Made by a program: the position numbers and the translations under genes
Notes under the pieces: generated by a model
What the model saw: only the letters and a program-made list of their open reading frames with translations
Database searches by the model: none
Told to the model about the DNA's origin: nothing
NCBI GenBank assembly: GCA_039812085.1
Contig: JBDHZU010000108.1
Location: 1 to 6,792 of the forward strand
Direction: 5' to 3'
Origin: JBDHZU01 sp039812085
GTDB lineage: Bacteria > Actinomycetota > Actinomycetes > S36-B12 > UBA10799
DNA length: 6,792 nt
Part shown: piece after piece, positions 1-4,398 of the stretch
Layout of the letters: each line of letters starts with the position of its first letter
Numbering within the stretch: position 1 is the first letter of the stretch

Positions 1-1130
1 GGAACCAGCGATCCCGACGAAGAAGCTGACTCACCTGTCGGTTTCGATGCGGTTGACGTGGCTGACTTGGCGTGTGCAAGCCGGACGACTCCAGCCGGCA
101 CCCCGCAGGCAACCAGCATCGCCAGCGGCAACAACCACTTCTGGCCATCGCGGAGCAATCCGCCGCCAGGAATCGTCGTCCCAATCCATTCGATAACGGG
201 ATTCGTCACTGACCATGCACCTGCCACGGCCACCAATAGACCAAGCAATGACACAAGCAGCCACCAACGCATGGTGGGGCGATCCAAGCGCCGCTGTAGG
301 TATCGAACACCGAATGCCGCCAACACGATGAATGCCACGGCAATCACTGGCACCCATACCTGGTTCCTGGACGTGGGTACGACATCCTGGTTCCACACTC
401 CCCCTAAGCCGAATGCGGTCAACAGTGGACCGCCCCACGACTCACTGTGTAAGGCAAAGACGGAGAAGCCAGCCGAATCGACAGTCGTCGCACTTGGACT
501 AACCAGCGCAGCGATCGCCCATGGCGCAGACAACACCGCAATGCCCAACGCCACCACGATCCGATGAACGGTTCGCAACGCCGAACCGGCAAAGAGCACG
601 GGTAACGCCAGAACAGCACTAATGACGGCACTCGTCGGCACCAGCGATCCCAACGCAATCAACAGCAGAAGCACCGGAACTCGCGACAAACCGTCGCGGC
701 GCACCGCCCGAACCGCCAACAGCAGATACGGGAGCGCGGCATAACAAATGAGCAACGACCAGTGACCCATCACCAGCCGCTCGATAACAAAGGGATTCCA
801 GATCGCAAGCAGGGTCGCCACTAGGCGCATACCCAACGGCCCACCTACTAATCGAGCCGCGCCTGTACCAGCGACAAAGACCGAACCCAGCAGCAACGCT
901 TTCTGCAGAAGCTGTCCGGGAATAGGACCAGAAATCAGCGAAACCCACATGTCTTGTGGAACGGCTCGAGGTAATCCCCCACCAAGCCCAAGCATCCACG
1001 GCAGCAGACTCTGGTGAGGAACAAAAACCTGGTCGTAGCTGAGCACGAAACCCGGCCAGAGAACGGGGAACAAGATCAGCAGGGTAAGCAGCGCGGAGAA
1101 CCCCCACACAACTACTCGAGTCTTTGTCAC
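1..1130 (-). CDS. Multi-pass membrane protein, GT-C glycosyltransferase-like (3' end outside window)
   Basis: An uninterrupted reading frame runs from a GTG at 1130-1128 to the left edge with no stop, giving 376 residues of a longer protein. The GTG start is chosen because GGAG (1136-1139) lies 5 bases upstream. I see about ten hydrophobic segments: residues 6-30, 74-95, 100-120, 123-142, 150-165, 167-182, 190-210, 258-278, 288-306 and 332-351. The first is followed by a non-cytoplasmic loop starting SYDQVFVPHQ with Asp33, then LPRAVPQD. Further landmarks are WNPFVIERLVMGHW (111-124), a long polar loop (211-257) and LRDGQKW (326-332), followed by a Ser/Thr-rich linker (356-374). An acidic residue in the first large outer loop of a many-TM protein is the usual layout of polyprenyl-phosphate-sugar-dependent GT-C transferases, and I recall similar uncharacterised actinobacterial membrane proteins. 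The glycosyltransferase role is inference; the membrane protein call is firm. It is transcribed divergently from the flippase operon. Confidence 0.85.
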   Translation of the reverse strand, partial: MTKTRVVVWGFSALLTLLILFPVLWPGFVLSYDQVFVPHQSLLPWMLGLGGGLPRAVPQDMWVSLISGPIPGQLLQKALLLGSVFVAGTGAARLVGGPLGMRLVATLLAIWNPFVIERLVMGHWSLLICYAALPYLLLAVRAVRRDGLSRVPVLLLLIALGSLVPTSAVISAVLALPVLFAGSALRTVHRIVVALGIAVLSAPWAIAALVSPSATTVDSAGFSVFALHSESWGGPLLTAFGLGGVWNQDVVPTSRNQVWVPVIAVAFIVLAAFGVRYLQRRLDRPTMRWWLLVSLLGLLVAVAGAWSVTNPVIEWIGTTIPGGGLLRDGQKWLLPLAMLVACGVPAGVVRLAHAKSATSTASKPTGESASSSGSLV

Positions 1131-1135
1131 CGACG

Positions 1136-1139
1136 CTCC
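1136..1139 (-). promoter_or_regulatory. Ribosome binding site of the GT-C-like gene
   Basis: On the minus strand GGAG is followed by the 5-base spacer CGTCG and then GTG. This favours the GTG at 1130 over in-frame GTG and TTG codons a few triplets upstream, which have no comparable motif at the right distance. Confidence 0.55.
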
Positions 1140-1185
1140 ACCCACCTGCAAAGAATCCACACTGCCAGCACTTAGGGTGCCTGTC

Positions 1186-1191
1186 GGAGGG
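1186..1191 (+). promoter_or_regulatory. Ribosome binding site deciding the flippase start
   Basis: GGAGGG lies 4 bases before the ATG at 1196. The frame stays open upstream to a TTG at 1124, but that would add 24 polar residues with no hydrophobic character and would overlap the start of the divergent gene. The strong motif here fixes the start at 1196. Confidence 0.75.
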
Positions 1192-1195
1192 CAAG

Positions 1196-2458
1196 ATGAC
1201 CACGAGCGACACCACTGCGCCCACCGCGCCGTCCACACGTCGCGGTGCGCTGCATGGAGCCATTCTGGTTGCTGTTGGCCTCGGCGTCGCGCAAGTTACG
1301 TCGTATCTGTTGAGTTTGGTCGCTGCCCGACGACTCGGTCCAGAAATCTTCGGTGCTTTCGCTTCGATGCTGGCACTCATCCTCGTGGGCAACGTATTAG
1401 CCCTTGGTCTGCAAGCCACGGGTGCCCGCCGGATCGTGCAACTACCCGACGCCGACCGCCCTAACGGCGGATTGGGAATCATGCGGGAATCACCGTTCGC
1501 CGGATTCGTCGTCGCAGGTTTGACCGTTCTGATTGCCCCACTGCTGGATCGCCTCTTGCACCTGGATGGCCTGTGGCCGGTCCTCCTCGTGGCCGCCTGC
1601 CTCTATCCCGCCACGCTCTTCGGCGGACTCTTAGGCATCACTCAAGGCCATGAAAGCCATGCCCGTCTCGCCACCATGTGTGCACTGCAGGGTTCCGGAC
1701 GCGCCGTTGGCGGGGTCACTGCCCTATTCCTCTCCCCCACGCTCAACGCCGCGCTGATCGGCATGTTGGTGGGGTCAGCCGTGGCCGCATTCGTCGGCTG
1801 GTTAGTTGCTCGCCGATTGACTGCTGCTCCACCCGCGCAGATCCCGGACTTGCGCCGTGAGGTCATCCATGACACTCATGCCTTGTTCGTCCTATTCGTC
1901 CTCACCAACATCGACGTTCTGCTGGCTCGTCACTTTCTGCCTGCTACTCAAGCCGGTATGTATGCCGCAGGTTCCATCGTGGCAAAGGTGATGTTCTGGC
2001 TTCCACAGTTCGTTGCAACCGTCGCCTATCCCCGACTAGCCGACCATCGGCGAGAAGCCACGTTGCTCAAGGCATCCGCTGCGGTATTCGCCATCGGAGC
2101 AGTCGCCACTGCGGCAGTAGCGATGTTGCCGAATCTGGTGGTTGCACTCGTCGGTGGGCAGGCGTATTCCGGTTTAGCGTCCGATGTGTGGATCTTCGCC
2201 GCGTCTGGATCTGCCTACGCATTGGCACAGTTCCTGCTCTATGGACAGCTCGCCGCCAGCAAGCGCAGTGCCATCGCTGTCCTCTGGCTGGCAGTACTGA
2301 CACTTGTCGGACTGGTCGCCTTCGCGTTCCACAGCAGCGTGCTGCAAATCGTCACGACTGTCTTAGGTGTGGCGAGCACCGTTGCCGTCGTTGGGTTGAC
2401 CGAAGTGTTCGTGGAGCGTCACCGTTCGAACAATCGTCAGGTCGCTCATGTCTCGTGA
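1196..2458 (+). CDS. Oligosaccharide/lipid flippase, MOP (Wzx/MurJ/MATE-like) superfamily
   Basis: The product has 420 residues, a normal length for the polysaccharide-export branch of the MOP superfamily. These proteins flip polyprenyl-linked sugars from the inner to the outer leaflet of the cell membrane. After a Thr/Pro-rich cytoplasmic start (1-20) I count twelve hydrophobic segments in two halves: about 21-43, 51-74, 101-118, 126-148, 164-180, 184-206, 228-247, 252-278, 293-319, 330-352, 359-378 and 381-406. Family-like features are the opening of TM1-2 (SLVAARRLGPEIFGAFA, 40-56) and, at the start of the second half, LTNIDVLLARHFL (236-248) followed by AGMYAAGSIVAKV, with Asn238 and Asp240 inside the membrane and FVATVAYPR (272-280) after it. 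The substrate cannot be read from sequence. It is the first gene of a three-gene operon, and its last 11 bases overlap the DprE1-like gene, suggesting a shared pathway. Confidence 0.88.
   Translation: MTTSDTTAPTAPSTRRGALHGAILVAVGLGVAQVTSYLLSLVAARRLGPEIFGAFASMLALILVGNVLALGLQATGARRIVQLPDADRPNGGLGIMRESPFAGFVVAGLTVLIAPLLDRLLHLDGLWPVLLVAACLYPATLFGGLLGITQGHESHARLATMCALQGSGRAVGGVTALFLSPTLNAALIGMLVGSAVAAFVGWLVARRLTAAPPAQIPDLRREVIHDTHALFVLFVLTNIDVLLARHFLPATQAGMYAAGSIVAKVMFWLPQFVATVAYPRLADHRREATLLKASAAVFAIGAVATAAVAMLPNLVVALVGGQAYSGLASDVWIFAASGSAYALAQFLLYGQLAASKRSAIAVLWLAVLTLVGLVAFAFHSSVLQIVTTVLGVASTVAVVGLTEVFVERHRSNNRQVAHVS
2439..2442 (+). promoter_or_regulatory. Weak ribosome binding site for the DprE1-like gene
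   Basis: AGGT, inside the end of the flippase gene, is followed by the 5-base spacer CGCTC and the ATG at 2448. It supports 2448 over the in-frame ATG at 2472, which has no purine-rich motif upstream. The short motif suggests that translation depends on coupling to the flippase. Confidence 0.45.
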
Positions 2459-3758
2459 TTCTCAGTTGGTAATGACCAGCCCGGATACGGCTTTTCGATC
2501 GCTTTGTCAGCAGAGCACAGTGGCTTCCCTGACCGAACTCACGACAGCTATCGCACAGGATTCACCCCGTGGACTACTACCCATCGGGCATGGGTCATCA
2601 GATTCAGATGTGGCAGACAACGCCGGTGGAACACTTATCGCGTTATCGGACCGACTGGCTGATCCGGCAGTGGAATGGATCGACTGGGAACATTCGGTGG
2701 CGCGAGTAAGTGCGGGGGCGAGTATCCGCGCGGTATGCGAGCAACTACTGGCAAACGGTTGGATACCTGCCATTGTCCCCGCCAACGAGGCTGGCACGGT
2801 CGGAGGTTGGCTAGCCACTGACGATGCCGGGATCTTTGCTCGTCGAAGTGGCAGCATCGCCGATTGCACCACTGCGATCGAACTCGTCACCTCGGATGGT
2901 TCGATTCATCGATTAGAACCGGACCATGCCAGCTTCCGGGCAACCATTGGCGGACTCGGCCTAACCGGAATCATCGTGGCTGCCGAGATCCGGATTGCAC
3001 CCGTGCAAACCGCCTGGATGTTGGTCGACACCACCGTCCATGATTCGGTGGATCAGCTGCTCGAGCAGATTGAACGTCACCCCAGTTCGACCCATGGCTG
3101 GATCGTTACCTCTGACAAACGGGAACAACGAATCCTCGGTCGACAAATCTCGTGGGCGCGGGTAGACGACCTGCCACCCAACCGTCAGACCGAGGCGCGA
3201 ACGATGCCGCCGGCGCAGCCAACGGCTCATCCAGGGCGCCTGCGACGACTGACCACAAACACTCCTGCAGCCCGCGTGGATGAATTGCTGCCCTGCGCGA
3301 CTGCACTGTTCCATCCCCCGACATCAGAACCCGATGACTCCAATCGACTGCGGTATCGATGTGCATTGCCCGATACGCAACGAGCCACTGTCCTCGCGAT
3401 CATCGAGCAGCTCACTACCGCCTGTGCTGATACCAATGCTCAGCTTCGGGTTCATGCGGGCAGCGGAGACACACACGCGATGCTCGGGACCAGCCATTTG
3501 GGTTGGCACATCGACTGCCGTGGCTTGTATCCCCGTTCCGCTACTGGCGAGGCGTTGGCTGCCGTGGATGACCTTGTTCAGTCAGCCAACGGCCGGATCA
3601 CGCTGGGCGACGATGCCCGAGTTCTTCCTGATGTTGTTCGGGAAATGTTCGATGAGTTCGATGACTGGATTCAATTACGCCAGCGACTCGACCCCGATGC
3701 GCGACTACAGTCCAATGCTGGACGACGCCTCGGACTCTTAGGAGGTGACTCATGGTGA
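2448..3758 (+). CDS. DprE1-like FAD-binding oxidoreductase (VAO family) lacking key catalytic residues
   Basis: 436 residues, close to the 461 of M. tuberculosis DprE1 (decaprenyl-phosphoryl-ribose 2'-oxidase). Residues 40-185 form a PCMH-type FAD domain: a degenerate flavin loop (G47, G49, S51, D54), WIPAIVPANEAGTVGG (105-120), GSI (135-137), LVTSDGSIHRLEP (146-158) and ATIGGLGLTGII (165-176), nearly the DprE1 text. The C-terminal half ends with DDWIQLRQRLDPDARLQS then AGRRLGLL, matching DprE1's DEWISVRRKVDP and ARRLELL. Compared from memory, DprE1 His132 aligns with Ala127, Lys134 with Ile129, Cys387 with Asp356 (Cys357 is adjacent), Lys418 with Asp388 and Tyr60 with Asp52. The only lysine is K224. 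FAD binding is plausible; DprE1-type oxidation is doubtful. The start at 2448 overlaps the flippase gene; 2472 is an alternative. It is translationally coupled to the DprE2-like gene. Family membership is fairly sure; its activity is unknown. Confidence 0.82.
   Translation: MSRDSQLVMTSPDTAFRSLCQQSTVASLTELTTAIAQDSPRGLLPIGHGSSDSDVADNAGGTLIALSDRLADPAVEWIDWEHSVARVSAGASIRAVCEQLLANGWIPAIVPANEAGTVGGWLATDDAGIFARRSGSIADCTTAIELVTSDGSIHRLEPDHASFRATIGGLGLTGIIVAAEIRIAPVQTAWMLVDTTVHDSVDQLLEQIERHPSSTHGWIVTSDKREQRILGRQISWARVDDLPPNRQTEARTMPPAQPTAHPGRLRRLTTNTPAARVDELLPCATALFHPPTSEPDDSNRLRYRCALPDTQRATVLAIIEQLTTACADTNAQLRVHAGSGDTHAMLGTSHLGWHIDCRGLYPRSATGEALAAVDDLVQSANGRITLGDDARVLPDVVREMFDEFDDWIQLRQRLDPDARLQSNAGRRLGLLGGDSW
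3740..3746 (+). promoter_or_regulatory. Strong ribosome binding site of the DprE2-like gene inside the DprE1-like gene
   Basis: AGGAGGT, almost fully complementary to the 16S 3' end, is followed by GACTC and the ATG at 3752. It is embedded in the codons for the last residues (LGGDS) of the upstream protein. With the 7-base gene overlap this gives efficient coupled translation and fixes the start at ATG 3752 rather than the adjacent GTG at 3755. Confidence 0.8.
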
Positions 3759-4396
3759 GTTCGTTGGGTCACGCACAGAACGTGGCGATCTATTCCGCGC
3801 CCAGCACGACGACCGTTGCCGTTATCGCTGCAGTATCGGGCGCGCACTTGCGGCGAGTGTGGTGCGTGGGTTCCGATATCTCCCCCAGCGACCTGGAAAC
3901 CAGCACACAACGTTTGCAGGCCACTTCTACCGCCGACGTCACTCAGGTCGACTCCCTAGCAGACATTGATGAAGCCATCGACCTGGACCTTGTGATCTTC
4001 GATGCCACTCATGCACCAACGGATGTTGCTGCCCTGACAGACATCACTGCTGGTGGCGCCGATGCCATCGACCGTTTTGTTGCCCAAGGCCGTGGTCGGT
4101 TGCTGATCGCAATGTCTCCCAACGATGCTGGAACAGCACAAGGCGCGGCGGCTAGCGCAGGGGCGGTGGCGTGGGCTCAGCATCTTGCCCAGGCTCTCGA
4201 TGAACGTGCCATTGCACTTGTGGTCGCCGAACTCGGCTCGGAGTCGTCACCAGCAACGATTGCTGCCGCTGCAGACGCGGTACGCGTTAATCGCAGTGCG
4301 ATTCTGCTGGCGGACGAACAGCGGAGAATGGGCCGTCGTCGACTGCCGTGGCAACGCAGTCGACGGGCACAAGACGATTCACCTAACGGCGAATAG
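3752..4396 (+). CDS. DprE2-like short-chain dehydrogenase-family protein, apparently catalytically dead
   Basis: 214 residues, shorter than DprE2 (254). The start GHAQNVAIYSAPSTTT (6-21) lines up with DprE2 GNPQTVLLLGGTSEIG, so the first Rossmann strand is kept but all three glycines of the nucleotide loop are gone. LDLVIFDA (78-85) matches the DprE2 VDVAIVAF strand, RLLIAMS (116-122) matches QIIAMSS, and QALDERAIALVVAELG (147-162) matches EALREYGVRVLVIRPG. Where SDR enzymes carry YxxxK there is only a Gly/Ala/Ser run (131-139), and the whole protein has no lysine and a single tyrosine (Tyr14). SDR-type NAD(P)H reduction is therefore not credible without another mechanism. The C-terminus is very basic (RRMGRRRLPWQRSRR, 191-205) and may touch membrane phospholipid, nucleic acid or a partner. 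As last gene of the operon, it may be a structural partner of the DprE1-like protein. The SDR relationship rests on remembered motifs plus gene order. Confidence 0.7.
   Translation: MVSSLGHAQNVAIYSAPSTTTVAVIAAVSGAHLRRVWCVGSDISPSDLETSTQRLQATSTADVTQVDSLADIDEAIDLDLVIFDATHAPTDVAALTDITAGGADAIDRFVAQGRGRLLIAMSPNDAGTAQGAAASAGAVAWAQHLAQALDERAIALVVAELGSESSPATIAAAADAVRVNRSAILLADEQRRMGRRRLPWQRSRRAQDDSPNGE
4337..4365. terminator. Perfect 10-bp hairpin, candidate bidirectional terminator without U-tract
   Basis: CGTCGACTGC (4337-4346) and its exact reverse complement GCAGTCGACG (4356-4365) flank a 9-base loop; a further G-U pair (4336/4366) is possible in RNA. The hairpin lies in the last codons of the DprE2-like gene, 28 bases before its stop codon, and 34 to 62 bases beyond the polA stop on the other strand. 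No T-run follows on either strand, so it is not a classical intrinsic terminator, but U-less hairpins have been proposed to terminate in actinobacteria. It could equally protect 3' ends or simply reflect the arginine codons it encodes. Confidence 0.4.
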
Positions 4397-4398
4397 TC

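Larger units (their letters stand above)
1131..1195. promoter_or_regulatory. Divergent intergenic region between membrane protein and flippase operon
   Basis: These 65 bases separate two genes read away from each other, so both promoters (or their 5' leaders) must lie here or just inside the genes. I see no convincing -35/-10 pair on either strand. On the minus strand TGTGGATTCT (about 1151-1160) is a weak extended -10-like match. An imperfect inverted repeat, CAGCAC then GTGCCTG with a bulged C (about 1166-1183), sits just before the flippase ribosome binding site and might form a small leader hairpin. The shared region suggests, but does not prove, co-regulation of the two sides. Confidence 0.5.

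Noticed and set aside
58..567. Open frame on the plus strand (169 codons)
   Set aside because: It is the antisense shadow of the GT-C-like membrane protein; the translation is a Thr/Asn/Pro-rich mirror of hydrophobic codons and no ribosome binding site is evident.
4..651. 12-base direct repeat ACCAGCGATCCC at 4-15 and 640-651
   Set aside because: Both copies encode Gly-Ser-Leu-Val in the same protein, at unrelated sites; no flanking similarity, so chance or codon use is the simplest explanation.
1124..1195. 24-residue N-terminal extension of the flippase from a TTG
   Set aside because: The ATG at 1196 has GGAGGG at the right spacing, and the extension is polar, unlike the family's N-terminus, and would overlap the divergent gene's start.
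1131..1195. Defined sigma-70-type promoters in the divergent region
   Set aside because: No -35/-10 pair with acceptable spacing is visible on either strand, so I list the region but not individual promoter boxes.
619..1482. Long open frame on the minus strand (287 codons)
   Set aside because: It overlaps, in other frames, the GT-C-like gene on the same strand and the flippase on the opposite strand, both with clear family or membrane character and ribosome binding sites. Its own translation is Arg/Ser/Pro-rich with no recognisable domain.
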